From contig NZ_BONF01000060.1 of the NCBI RefSeq assembly GCF_016862575.1, forward strand, positions 1 to 38,256: a stretch of 38,256 nucleotides of DNA, written 5' to 3'. The notes beneath the pieces are model-generated. The model had not been told where the DNA came from. It did not search any database and saw only the letters and a program-made list of their open reading frames with translations. Below, one piece after another: positions 27,483 through 36,100 of the stretch (its first letter is position 1; each line of letters begins with the position of its first letter). This stretch comes from Catellatospora bangladeshensis (GTDB lineage Bacteria > Actinomycetota > Actinomycetes > Mycobacteriales > Micromonosporaceae). The position numbers and the translations under genes were made by a program.

Positions 27483-29069
27483 TCATTCGGGTGCGGACGT
27501 GCCCAGCGTCGTGTCACGAACCGCGGCCCGCACCTCGTCCAGCGCCGTGGGTGCCATGGACAGGATCCGGCAGCCCGCCCCCAGCAGCAGCGGCACCAGG
27601 GCCGGATCGCCCGCCGCGTCCCCGCAGACGGACACGTCGCGCTCGTGGCGCCGGGCCGCCCGCACCACCGACACCACGGCCGCCAGCACCGCCGGGTCCG
27701 CGATCCGGCCCGGGGTGAGCGCCGGGTCACGGCGGTCCAGGCCGAGCAGGGCCGCCGTCAGGTCGTTGCTGCCCAGCGACAGGAAGTCGGCGGCCCCGGC
27801 CAGCTCGTCCACGGCCGCCACCGCCTCCGGCAGCTCGATCATCGCGCCGAGCGGCGGCACCGGCACCCCGCGCTCCGCCGCCGCCGCGCTCAGCAGCTCA
27901 CGGCAGCGGTCCAGCTGCGCCACCGTGGTCACCATCGGGATCATGATGCGCAGCCGGGCCCCGTCCGCCTCGTCCAGGATCGCCGCGAACTGGTCGGCCA
28001 GCGAGTGCGGCGCGGCCAGCATCAGCTCCAGCCCGCGATGGCGTGACGAGGTGCCCCACAGGAACGGCGGCAGCTTGTCCGGCGCGAAGTCCAGCGTGCG
28101 TACGGTCGCCGGATGCCCGGACAGCGCCGCCAGCACCGGCCGCAGCGCCGCCGCGTGCTCGGCCCGGGTCGGCCAGGCCCGCGCGGACAGGAAGGGCACC
28201 TCGGTGCGGACCAGGCCCGCGCCCGACGCGCCCGCGGCCAGCCCCGCCACCGCGTCCGCCGCCGTCGACACGTTCACCAGCAGCGTCACCGGCACCCCGT
28301 CCCGGGTCACCGCGGGCAGGTCGCGCCGGGCGGCCAGCTCCTGACGGCGCTCCCGGGCCGCCGCCTCCGCCTGGCGTGCCGCCTCCAGCCGGTGCGGCGG
28401 CGGGTCGACGGTGAGCGTCGCCGTCACGGTGTCCAGCACCGCCTGCCGTCCCTCCGTCGCCGACGGCAGGAAGACCCCGAACAGCAACGGCACACCGAGT
28501 GCCCGAGCCACGATCGCGACGTGCGCGTTCGGGCCGCCCAGCCGGGACACCGCACCCGCGACGACCATCGCAGGTTCGAGCAGGTCGTCGGCGCCCAGCT
28601 CCTCGGCGACCAGGATCACCGGTTCCGGCCCGTTCCCGTTGGTGCCGCCGTCGGCCCGCAGCTGCTGCACCACCCGGCGGCCGACCTGGCGTACGTCGGC
28701 GGCGCGGGCGGCCAGCGTCGGGTCCGGCAGCGCCGCCAGCACGGCGGCATAGCGCTCCGCCGCGTCGGCCACCGCGCGGTCGGCCGGGACGCCGGTCTCG
28801 ACCGCGGCCACCGCGGCGGCGCGCAGGTCCGGGTCGTCGGCGATGAGCGCGGTCGCCTCCAGGATGTCGGCCGGGGTGCCGTTCTCGCCGCGCCCCCGCA
28901 TGGCCTGCGCGGTGCAGCGCAGCCGGGCCGCGACCGCGTCGAACGCCGCGCCGACCTGTGCGGGGCTCGCCGTGGCGGGCTCGCCGTTGCCGCCGTAGGT
29001 CAGGTGCCGCACCCGGCCCACGGCCACCCCCGGCGCGCCGGCCACCCCGGCGTAGTACTCGGAGGTCAT
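27483..29069 (-). CDS. PTS enzyme I (PEP-protein phosphotransferase) of the dihydroxyacetone system
   Basis: 528 residues, slightly shorter than general enzyme I (~570). Phosphohistidine domain with His183 in GGPNAHVAIVARALGVPLLFG; PEP-binding barrel with GAGLVRTEVPFLS, RIMIPMV and LSLGSNDLTAALLGLDRRDP; catalytic Cys482 in VCGDAAGDPALVPLLLGAG. The usual TSH before the phosphohistidine is NAH here. Transfers phosphate from PEP to HPr. Its ATG overlaps the dhaL stop as ATGA, so it is translationally coupled to dhaL and is very probably dedicated to DHA phosphorylation and not a general ptsI. Confidence 0.93.
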   Translation of the reverse strand: MTSEYYAGVAGAPGVAVGRVRHLTYGGNGEPATASPAQVGAAFDAVAARLRCTAQAMRGRGENGTPADILEATALIADDPDLRAAAVAAVETGVPADRAVADAAERYAAVLAALPDPTLAARAADVRQVGRRVVQQLRADGGTNGNGPEPVILVAEELGADDLLEPAMVVAGAVSRLGGPNAHVAIVARALGVPLLFGVFLPSATEGRQAVLDTVTATLTVDPPPHRLEAARQAEAAARERRQELAARRDLPAVTRDGVPVTLLVNVSTAADAVAGLAAGASGAGLVRTEVPFLSARAWPTRAEHAAALRPVLAALSGHPATVRTLDFAPDKLPPFLWGTSSRHRGLELMLAAPHSLADQFAAILDEADGARLRIMIPMVTTVAQLDRCRELLSAAAAERGVPVPPLGAMIELPEAVAAVDELAGAADFLSLGSNDLTAALLGLDRRDPALTPGRIADPAVLAAVVSVVRAARRHERDVSVCGDAAGDPALVPLLLGAGCRILSMAPTALDEVRAAVRDTTLGTSAPE

Positions 29070-29707
29070 GTCGCGGCGGCGTCGGCGAGCGCCTGGAAGA
29101 TCAGCCAGGTCGACGTCGCGCCCGGGTCCTGGTGGCCGATGCTGCGCTCGCCCAGATACGACGCGCGCCCCTTGCGGGCCTGTAGGGGCACCGTGGCACG
29201 CATGCCCTCGGCGGCCGCACCCGCCGCCGCCCGCGCCGCCGCGGCCAGGCCGCCGTCCCCATCGCCGCCGTGCTCGCGCAGCGCCGCGTCGTACGCGTCC
29301 ACCGCCGGGGCGTACGCGTCCACGATGGTCTTGTCCCCCGGTGCCGCCCCGCCCAGCTTCACCAGCGCGTCCAGGCCCGCCCGCAGTCCCGCCCCGAACG
29401 CCGCCGCGTCCACCTCGGCGCCCTCCGGCAGGGCCTTGCCCAGCGCGCGAAAGGCGCTGCCGTACAGCGGCCCCGACGCCCCGCCCACCTTCGACACCAG
29501 CGTCGTGCCCGCCAGCGTGAACACCGCGCCGGGCCCCGCCGGGGACGCCCCGGCCAGCGCGGTGCGCACCGCGCCGAAGCCCCGGTTCATGTTCACGCCG
29601 TGGTCGGAGTCGCCGATCGCGGCGTCCAGCGACGTCAGCTCCTCGGTCCGGGCCGCGAGCGCGTCGGCGGCCGCGTCCAGCCAGGCCCTGGCCAGCGCGA
29701 CGTCCAT
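29066..29707 (-). CDS. dhaL: Dihydroxyacetone kinase subunit DhaL (ADP-binding)
   Basis: 213 residues. SLDAAIGDSDHGVNMNRG supplies the Mg/ADP-binding Asp28, Asp33, Asp35 and His36; GGASGPLYGSAFRALGKA and the C-terminal YLGERSIGHQDPGATSTWLIF are family blocks. In PTS-type kinases DhaL holds ADP permanently, is rephosphorylated by DhaM, and passes phosphate to DHA bound on DhaK. The ATG overlaps the dhaK stop by one base (TGATG), and its own stop overlaps the enzyme I ATG. Confidence 0.95.
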   Translation of the reverse strand: MDVALARAWLDAAADALAARTEELTSLDAAIGDSDHGVNMNRGFGAVRTALAGASPAGPGAVFTLAGTTLVSKVGGASGPLYGSAFRALGKALPEGAEVDAAAFGAGLRAGLDALVKLGGAAPGDKTIVDAYAPAVDAYDAALREHGGDGDGGLAAAARAAAGAAAEGMRATVPLQARKGRASYLGERSIGHQDPGATSTWLIFQALADAAAT

Positions 29708-30705
29708 CAGACCCCCCAGCGCAGGGCGGGGGTGCGCACCGGCGCGTCCCACAGCCGCAGCAGCTCCGGGTCGGCCCGGCACACCGTCAGCGACATCCCG
29801 GCCATGTCCAGGCTGGTCACGTAGTTGCCGACGAGGTTGCGGGCGATCCGCACCCCGGCCGACTCCAGCAGCCCCGCCACCTCGCCGTAGAGCAGGTACA
29901 GCTCGATCAGCGGGGTGGCCCCGAGCCCGTTGACGACGACGATGGCGTCCTCGCCCGCGGCCACCGGCTTGGCGGCCAGGATCGCCTCCAGCGTCATGGT
30001 GGCGATCTCCCGGGCCGGGCGCAGCTGCTCCCGGCGGCGGCCCGGCTCGCCGTGGATGCCGACGCCGACCTCCATCTCGTCCTCGGGCAGCTCGAACCCC
30101 GGCCGCCCGGCGGCGGGCGTGGTGCAGGCGGTCAGCGCGATCGCGAACGAGGCGCTGGCCTCGTTGACCCGGGTGCCCAGCGCGGCCACCGCCGCGGCGT
30201 CCGCCCCCTCCTCGGCCAGCGCTCCGGCGATCTTCTCGACCAGCATGGTCGCGCCGGTGCCGCGGCGGCCCGCGGTCCACGTCGAGTCCTCCACCGCCAC
30301 GTCGTCGTCGACCAGCACCGAGTGCACCTCGATGCCCTCGTCGCCGGACAGCTCCGCGGCCATCTGGAAGTTCATCACGTCGCCGGTGTAGTTCTTCACG
30401 ATGTGCACCACCCCGGCTCCGCCGTCGACCGCCTTCGCCGCCGCGACGATCTGGTCCGGCACGGGCGAGGTGAACACCTCCCCCGGGCAGGCCGCGTCGA
30501 GCATGCCCAGGCCCACGAACCCGGCGTGCATCGGCTCGTGCCCCGAACCGCCGCCGGAGATCAGCCCCACCTTGCCGGCCCGGGGCGCCTCGGCGCGTAC
30601 CACGATCTGCTGCTCCAGGTCGACGCGCAGGTCCGGGTGGGCGGCGGCCAGGCCCACCAGCGCCTCGCGGACCACCGCGTCCGGGTGGTTGATGAACTTC
30701 TTCAC
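29707..30705 (-). CDS. dhaK: Dihydroxyacetone kinase subunit DhaK (substrate-binding)
   Basis: 332 residues, matching the ~356-aa E. coli subunit. [19 protein letters not shown] near 47-65 forms the DHA pocket, and His218 (GVGIHGEPG) is the residue that binds DHA covalently as a hemiaminal, at the same number as in E. coli. GTG at 30705 chosen for GGAAGGGAG 6 nt upstream. First gene of dhaK-dhaL-EI; diverges from dhaM-HPr across 141 bp. A -10-like TACGAC (30759-30764, minus strand) would give a ~45-nt leader containing an 8-bp inverted repeat at 30720-30743. Confidence 0.95.
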   Translation of the reverse strand: MKKFINHPDAVVREALVGLAAAHPDLRVDLEQQIVVRAEAPRAGKVGLISGGGSGHEPMHAGFVGLGMLDAACPGEVFTSPVPDQIVAAAKAVDGGAGVVHIVKNYTGDVMNFQMAAELSGDEGIEVHSVLVDDDVAVEDSTWTAGRRGTGATMLVEKIAGALAEEGADAAAVAALGTRVNEASASFAIALTACTTPAAGRPGFELPEDEMEVGVGIHGEPGRRREQLRPAREIATMTLEAILAAKPVAAGEDAIVVVNGLGATPLIELYLLYGEVAGLLESAGVRIARNLVGNYVTSLDMAGMSLTVCRADPELLRLWDAPVRTPALRWGV

Positions 30706-30719
30706 GGCGGGCTCCCTTC

Positions 30720-30743
30720 CCGGCGTCGGCGAGGTGACGCCGG
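30720..30743. promoter_or_regulatory. Inverted repeat in the dhaK/dhaM divergent region
   Basis: CCGGCGTC (30720-30727) and GACGCCGG (30736-30743) are perfect inverted arms with 8 nt between, 15 nt upstream of the dhaK start. It may be an operator or a hairpin affecting the dhaK ribosome site. Confidence 0.35.
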
Positions 30744-30834
30744 CGCGCACCGGTTCGCGTCGTAAGTCCATCCTGCCCCGCCGGGCCGTCTCCTGCCCGG
30801 TTTCTTTGCCGCCGCTTCTCCGCCGCCGCGAGGC

Positions 30835-30840
30835 TACGAT
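30835..30840 (+). promoter_or_regulatory. Leaderless -10 box of dhaM
   Basis: TACGAT followed by 6 nt and ATG 30847; no Shine-Dalgarno precedes the ATG. Confidence 0.5.
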
Positions 30841-30846
30841 GCGGAC

Positions 30847-31233
30847 ATGAGCGTGGGGATCGTGCTGGTCTCGCACAGTGCCGACCTCGCGGCCGGGCTG
30901 CGTGACCTGCTGCGCCAGGTCGCCGGGGACACGGTCGCGGTCACCGTCGCGGGCGGCTCGGACGACGGCGGCCTGGGCACGTCCTACGACCTGATCCGGG
31001 ACGCGATCGGCGAGGCTGCCTCGGGCGACGGCGTGGTCGTGCTGCCCGACCTGGGCAGCTCGGTGCTGACCGCGCGGGCGGTGCTGGACGAGCACCCCGA
31101 CGCGCGGGTGCGGCTGGTCGACGCCCCGTTCGTCGAAGGCGCGGTCGCGGCCGCGGTCATCGCGGCCACCGGCGCCGACCTGGACACCGTCGCGAGCTCG
31201 GCCGAGGAGGCGTGGCATGCCCGAAAGCTCTGA
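30847..31233 (+). CDS. dhaM: DhaM: PTS-dependent dihydroxyacetone kinase phosphotransferase (EIIA-Man type)
   Basis: 128 residues, only the EIIA-mannose-type domain; in E. coli DhaM the same domain is fused to HPr and a partial [14 protein letters not shown] places the phospho-accepting His at position 10; [23 protein letters not shown] and [20 protein letters not shown] are family blocks. Accepts phosphate from HPr and rephosphorylates DhaL-ADP. Overlaps the HPr gene by 17 nt. Confidence 0.94.
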   Translation: MSVGIVLVSHSADLAAGLRDLLRQVAGDTVAVTVAGGSDDGGLGTSYDLIRDAIGEAASGDGVVVLPDLGSSVLTARAVLDEHPDARVRLVDAPFVEGAVAAAVIAATGADLDTVASSAEEAWHARKL

Positions 31234-31489
31234 GGACGTGCTGCTCCCCGCCCACCTGCACGCCCGCCCCGCCGGGCAGGTCGTGGTCACCGCCGCGAAG
31301 TTCGCCAGCACCGTCGAGATCGTGTATGGCGACCGCACCGCCAGCGCCCGCGGCGTCCTCGCCCTCCTGGCCCTGGGCGCCACCGCCGGCCAGACCGTCA
31401 CCGTCCGCGCCACCGGCCCCGACGCCGAATCCGCCGCCTCCGCCGTGGCCACCGCCCTCCGCGAAGGCGAAGGAAGGGCACCTTCTTAA
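31217..31489 (+). CDS. HPr phosphocarrier protein of the DHA system
   Basis: 90 residues. HLHARPAGQ holds phospho-His15; VLALLALGA follows where HPr usually has Ser46, but a Gly occupies that position, so HPr-kinase type regulation is unlikely. ATG with GAGGAGG 6 nt upstream, translationally coupled to dhaM. The last residues EGRAPS and the TAA stop are encoded by a copy of palindromic element A (31472-31490), so the original C-terminus has apparently been replaced. Confidence 0.93.
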   Translation: MPESSEDVLLPAHLHARPAGQVVVTAAKFASTVEIVYGDRTASARGVLALLALGATAGQTVTVRATGPDAESAASAVATALREGEGRAPS

Positions 31490-31521
31490 CGCTATGCGTA
31501 GAGGAAGGGCACCTTCTTAAC
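31472..31521. repeat. Element A copy 2: direct-repeat form at the end of the HPr gene
   Basis: The 19-nt unit GGAAGGGCACCTTCTTAAC occurs at 31472-31490 and again in the same orientation at 31503-31521, separated by the conserved GCTATGCGTAGA. In the other two copies the second arm is inverted, so this copy is rearranged and cannot form the full hairpin, though each unit has a small GAAGG/CCTTC stem. Confidence 0.85.
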
Positions 31522-31546
31522 CTCCCACCCACCGGTGCCCGCCGAT

Positions 31547-31609
31547 GATCGGCGTCTCGTGTCGAAACCTCGGCCTGGACTGCACTTTCTGACACGAAGC
31601 CGCGATCAT
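31547..31609. repeat. Element B copy 1: 63-nt imperfect palindrome
   Basis: Ends in GATC on both sides and carries CTCGTGTC/GACACGA arms. It aligns over 63 nt with the reverse complement of 38040-38102, with 11 mismatches by hand count. It lies in the 145-bp gap between the HPr and aldo/keto reductase stops. Confidence 0.75.
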
Positions 31610-31634
31610 GCCCCGACGCGGGCTGTCGGCGACG

Positions 31635-32648
31635 TCAGGTCCAGGGCAGAGCGGCGCGCTGCTGCCAGTAGGCCTCCGCCGGCTCGGCGAGCGCGGCGAG
31701 CCGGTCGAGCTGACCGGGGGCCAGCTCCAGCCGGGTGCCGTTGAGGTTGGTCCCGAGCTGCGGGGTGGTCGCCGCGCCGGACAGCACGACGCCCGCCCAC
31801 GGCTGGCGCAGCACCGCCGCGACGGCCACCGCGTCCGGAGTGGCGCCCGTCTCCGCCGCCACCTCCAGCAGCGCGCCGAAGCCGGGACCAGCCTCCGCCC
31901 GCGAAGCCGGTGAAGCCGGTGAAGCCGGTGAACCGCTCACCGCGAGGCGCCCGTTGGCCAGGGCCTCCTTGACGATCACCTGGCAGCCGGCCGCGCGGGC
32001 TGCGGCCAGCGCCGGACCGGCCGACGGCTCCAGCAGGTTCCAGGTGGCCTGCACGCTGCGGAACAGCGGCCGCCCGTCTACCTCGATCGCCAGCGCGGCC
32101 TCGATCGCGTCGGCCTGCCGGGGCCCACTGCTGGAGAACCCGACGGTCACCCCGCTCGCCGCCAGCTCGGCCAGGCGCCGGTGCAGCGCCGTGTCACGCA
32201 GCGCCGGACTGTCGATGGTCAGCGAATGGATCTGGTACAGGTCCAGCCGGTCCCCCAGCAGCTCGCGGGTCTCGCCGAGCTGGCGCTCGTACACCCCCAG
32301 GCTGTGGTCCTTGACCTCGTGCACCGGCGCGTCCACCTGCCAGCCCGCCGTGTACGTGTACCCCCACTTGCTGCCCACGACCACGTCCGGCACCTCGCGC
32401 CCGGCCAGCCAGGACGCGAGGAACTCCTCGGCGCGGCCGTACGAGCGCGCCGTGTCCACGTAACGCACCCCCGCCGCGTACGCCGCGTCGAGCAGCTCGT
32501 GGCTGCGGGCGCGCATCGCCTCGACGGTTCGCGCCGCCGGCAGATCCCGGTCGCGGCCCAGGTTGAGGTACCCCGGACGGCCGACGGCGGCCAGGCCGAG
32601 CCCGAGCCGGGCGGTGGGCGAGGTCAGATCGAGCCGGTCGAGCGCCAT
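31635..32648 (-). CDS. Aldo/keto reductase
   Basis: 337 residues, (alpha/beta)8 NADPH-dependent oxidoreductase family. The catalytic tetrad is visible: Asp in VRYVDTARSYG with its Tyr, Lys in VVGSKWGYTY and His in LYQIHSLTID. GVTVGFSSSG and QATWNLLEPS match later strands. Substrate unknown. A 9-bp tandem repeat (three GAAGCCGGT units at 31903-31929 on the plus strand) encodes a SPASPASPAS loop, an unusual low-complexity insertion near residue 245 that may vary in length. ATG preceded by GGGGG. Convergent with the HPr gene. Confidence 0.92.
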   Translation of the reverse strand: MALDRLDLTSPTARLGLGLAAVGRPGYLNLGRDRDLPAARTVEAMRARSHELLDAAYAAGVRYVDTARSYGRAEEFLASWLAGREVPDVVVGSKWGYTYTAGWQVDAPVHEVKDHSLGVYERQLGETRELLGDRLDLYQIHSLTIDSPALRDTALHRRLAELAASGVTVGFSSSGPRQADAIEAALAIEVDGRPLFRSVQATWNLLEPSAGPALAAARAAGCQVIVKEALANGRLAVSGSPASPASPASRAEAGPGFGALLEVAAETGATPDAVAVAAVLRQPWAGVVLSGAATTPQLGTNLNGTRLELAPGQLDRLAALAEPAEAYWQQRAALPWT

Positions 32649-32693
32649 ACCCCCATCATTGCGGTCGGGGCCGTCCGCGCCCCCGGCAGGCGG

Positions 32694-33081
32694 CTACCCG
32701 CTCCGGGCGGGTCGCGGCGGGTAGTCGAGCGCCGCGTTCCAGTCGCCCCGCCCGCGCGGGGTGAGGTCGAGCAGGTGCCACACCGGGCAGAGCAGGTCGA
32801 TGCCGCGTTCGTCGAGGTCGTCGGCCATGCGCGGGTGTGCGGAGTACACGTGCCTGACCGTCCCGTCCGCGTCGCGGCTGAACACCGACACCGTCGAGTC
32901 CTGCCCGCCGTCGGCGTCCTCGCTGCCGAGGTCGTACTTGAAGCTGCCGTCCCCGGCGCTGAGCAGGCGAAGGGCGGTCCAGCCCCGGTCGCGGGCGTGT
33001 GCCCGCAGCCCGCAGATCCTCGCGGGACCGGGCGTACTCGGCCGTCTCCGTGCTGAGGTTGGTCAGCCGCATCTCCACCAC
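32694..33081 (-). pseudogene. Decayed DUF899 gene (internal deletion and frameshift)
   Basis: The C-terminal ~105 residues of a DUF899 thioredoxin-like protein are intact in one frame: RGWTALRLLSAGDGSFKYDL, GSEDADGGQDSTVSVFSRDA, HVYSAHPRMADDLDERGIDL, HLLDLTPRGRGDWNAALDYP, stop at 32694. The N-terminal start (MRLTNLSTETAEYARSREDL) lies in another frame ending about 33010, directly abutting the C-terminal part. Relatives are about 220-260 residues, so roughly 80-110 residues in the middle are missing and the junction is out of frame. No intact product is possible. It lies between the reductase gene and element A copy 3, on the same strand as the glucanase. Confidence 0.8.
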
Positions 33082-33094
33082 CCCCGGACGTTAA

Positions 33095-33138
33095 GAAGGG
33101 CACCTTCTACAACGCATAGCGTTAAGAAGGTGCCCTTC
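33095..33138. repeat. Element A copy 3: palindromic repeat/terminator after the glucanase gene
   Basis: A perfect 14-bp inverted repeat (33095-33108 with 33125-33138), in opposite orientation to copy 1 and nearly identical to it including the loop core. It starts 12 nt downstream of the glucanase stop (minus strand), the position of a terminator. Confidence 0.85.
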
Positions 33139-33150
33139 CTTTCCTTCAGG

Positions 33151-36100
33151 CTAGTTGATGTTCAGCGTGAAGGTCGTGGTGGTGTTCCGGATGTTCTGGA
33201 AGTTGTTGCTGAAGGTCAGGTTGTTGAACGTGGCGGAGCCACGGGCCGGACCCTGGTTCGCCTCGGGCATCTCGTTGACCCAGATGCCGATGCCGGACTT
33301 GGCGTCGAACGCGTCACCGCTCTTCTGCGCGCCGCTGATGCTGACGTTGGTGAAGACGGTGTCGGTCACCGGCTGCTGCTCCGGGTACTTCGACTGGAAC
33401 ATGATGCCGGAGTACGTCGGATCGACGATGTCCACGTCGGTCACCCGGATGCCCCGGAACTCCTTCGAGGCCGCGAAGACCCAGATGGCGCCGAAGGTCT
33501 GGTTGCCCCAGAAGTGACCACCCGCCCGGACCAGCGAGATGTTCTCGAACCGGGTGGGTGTGGTGCCGAAGCCGACGAACGGATACCCGAAGTCGAGCGA
33601 GCTGATCGTGATGCCGGAGTACGTCAGCATGTCCGCGATGTACAGGTTGCGGAACACGTTGTTGTACCCGCCGTACACGGCCAGACCCGCGGCCCGCCAG
33701 GTCAGCGTCGCCGAGAGGTTCTCGAAGACGTTGCCGTTGTTGCCGACCGAGCCGCCGCTGTCGGTGGCCGAGAACAGAGCGAACGCGTCGTCGCCGTTAC
33801 CTCGTCCCTCGACGTTGCTGACGGTGTTGTTGGTGGAGTCGTTGGTCAGGTTGATGCCGTCGGCGAAGGTGTTGCGCACGCGGCTGTTCTTGACGTTCCA
33901 GCCGCTGACGTTGACACCCCACCAGCCGCAGACCGTGTGCTCGACCCAGACGCTGTCGAACGTCAGGTTGTTCACGGACTTCAGCTCGCCCCAGACCTTG
34001 CCCGGCCCGTCCTGGCGGATGGTGTAGTTGCCGAAGAACGCCAGGTGCTCGAAGGAGGAGCCGTTGGCGCTGCTCTCCACCCGGAAGCCGGCGTCGGTGT
34101 TCTCCTGGCCGGTCGGCGTGTTGAAGCGGGTGTACCACATGCCCGCGCCGACGACCTTGACCGGCTTGCCGTAGATGTTGAACTTCTGCGCCGTCTCGTA
34201 GTTGCCGGCGGGCAGGTAGACACCGACGAACGTGCCGGTGGTGTCCATCCGGAAGGCGTCGAACGCGGCCTGCACCTCCTGCTGCGAGGTGCCGGTGGGC
34301 ACCTTGTAGCGGGCCGGGTCAGGGTTCGCCCGGGGGCTGACCTGCTCCAGGTTGATGAAGTCGATCGCGAACGTGCCCGCGTTGGCGGAGTCCTTCTGCA
34401 GCTTGATCGTCGCGCCCTGCGGGATGGTGGAGTCCAGCAGGATGTTGGCCTCGTCGTAGATGTGACGCGGCGCGCCGGCGCCGGGCGAGTTGCTCGGCCC
34501 CGCCTCCGCGCCGTAGAGCCACGAGTACTTCGAGGTCAGCGTGATCGCCTTGTGGAAGGTGTTGTTGACGTAGATGTTCAGCGTCGACGTGGTGCCGGTG
34601 CCACCCGAGTTGTCCGGGATGGAGAACCGGACGACCAGCGCGTTGGCCGCGTTCTTCGTCGTCCACTGCACGTACTGGCCGTTGTTGTTCAGCGTCACGG
34701 CCTTGCGGCCGCTGGCCTCACCGGCGAGGTCGCCGATGGTGCGGTTCGGGCCGACCACGGCGCCGCCGCCGCCGACCGTGCCGTCCTCGGCCTCGTACAT
34801 GTCGTAGCTCATGTTCGCGCCGCGGCCGACGAACAGCGGCGTGTTGCTGGTGTTGTTGGCCTGCTTGACCGCCAGCTCGTTACCGTCGTTGGCGAGCACC
34901 ACGCGGACCGTGTACCGGCCGTTGGCCGCGGTCCAGGTGCCCAGGCTGACCGGGCTCGCCGTGGCCCCGGCGTTGATCACGCCGGAGTACGAGCCGGTGA
35001 GCGTGCGGACCACGGTGCCACCCTCGTTGAGGACGGTCAGCGTGATGCCGTGCGCGCCGCTCGCCGAGGCGATGGTGCCCTGGTTCTTGATCGCCACCGA
35101 GAACGCCACGTTGCTGCCCGCCGCCGGGTTGCTCGGCGTCCAGCTCAGGTTGGCCACCAGGTCGGAGCTCTGCACCGGGGAGACGGTCAGGTTGCTCGGC
35201 GCGGTGAGGCTGTTGTTGGCCTCGTTCTGCTCGATGACGCTGTTCGCCTCGTCGACCTTCGCGGTGACCGCGTAGGAGCCCGCGTTACGGGTGCCGATGT
35301 TGGCGTTGACCGTGGTCTGCGCGCCGGCGGCGAGCGAGCCCACCGAGCCAGTGCCCACCAGGGTGGTGCCCAGGTAGAAGTTGACGTTGGTCGCGCCGGA
35401 GGTGTTGGTGCCCGCGTTGCGGACCACCGCGCTCAGGGTGACCGCGTCGGTCTCCACCGGGGAGGCCGGCGACCAGGTCAGCGAGGTGACGGTGAGGTCC
35501 GGGTTCGGCGCCGGGGTGCCGATGACCTGGAGCTCGGCCACCTGGCCGCCGGGGGCGCCGGTGTTGCCGGTGAACTGCAGCCGGATGTCGGCGTAGCTGC
35601 CCGAGGCGTTGATGGTGACCGTGTTGCCGGTGGCCGGGCTGAAGCTGTACGCCTGCGCCGACACCACGTTGACGAACGACGACGAGCTCTGCTCGCGGCC
35701 CAGGACCTGGATGGTCTGGGTGCGCGCGCCCCACGCGGCGTCCGGGTTGAGCTTGACCACGATCGAGGTCACGCCGACGTTGGAGCCCATCGCCACGGTG
35801 AGCTGGTTGGGCGACGTGCTGCCCTCCCAGTACGTGGTGAGGTCGCCGTCGTTGGCGTTCTCGGCCACGAAGATGTGCGTGTGGCCGTTCGAGGTGATCG
35901 GCTTGTTCAGCGCCTGGTTGGTGCCGCCGCCACCGGAGCCGTTGCGGGTGACGATGTTGCTCATCGGCGAGATGTTGCCCGCCGCGTCCTTGGCCCGGAC
36001 GTAGTAGCTGACCGTCGCCGTGTCCGGCTGGCTGTCGGTGTAGGTGAGGGTGGTGCCGCCGACGCTGGCCCGCAGCGTGCTGTTGGCGTAGACGTCGTAC

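Noticed and set aside
31903-31929. Tandem 9-bp repeat considered as a CRISPR or regulatory array
   Set aside because: Three contiguous in-frame units inside the aldo/keto reductase gene; a coding microsatellite. No CRISPR-like spaced repeats occur anywhere in the window.
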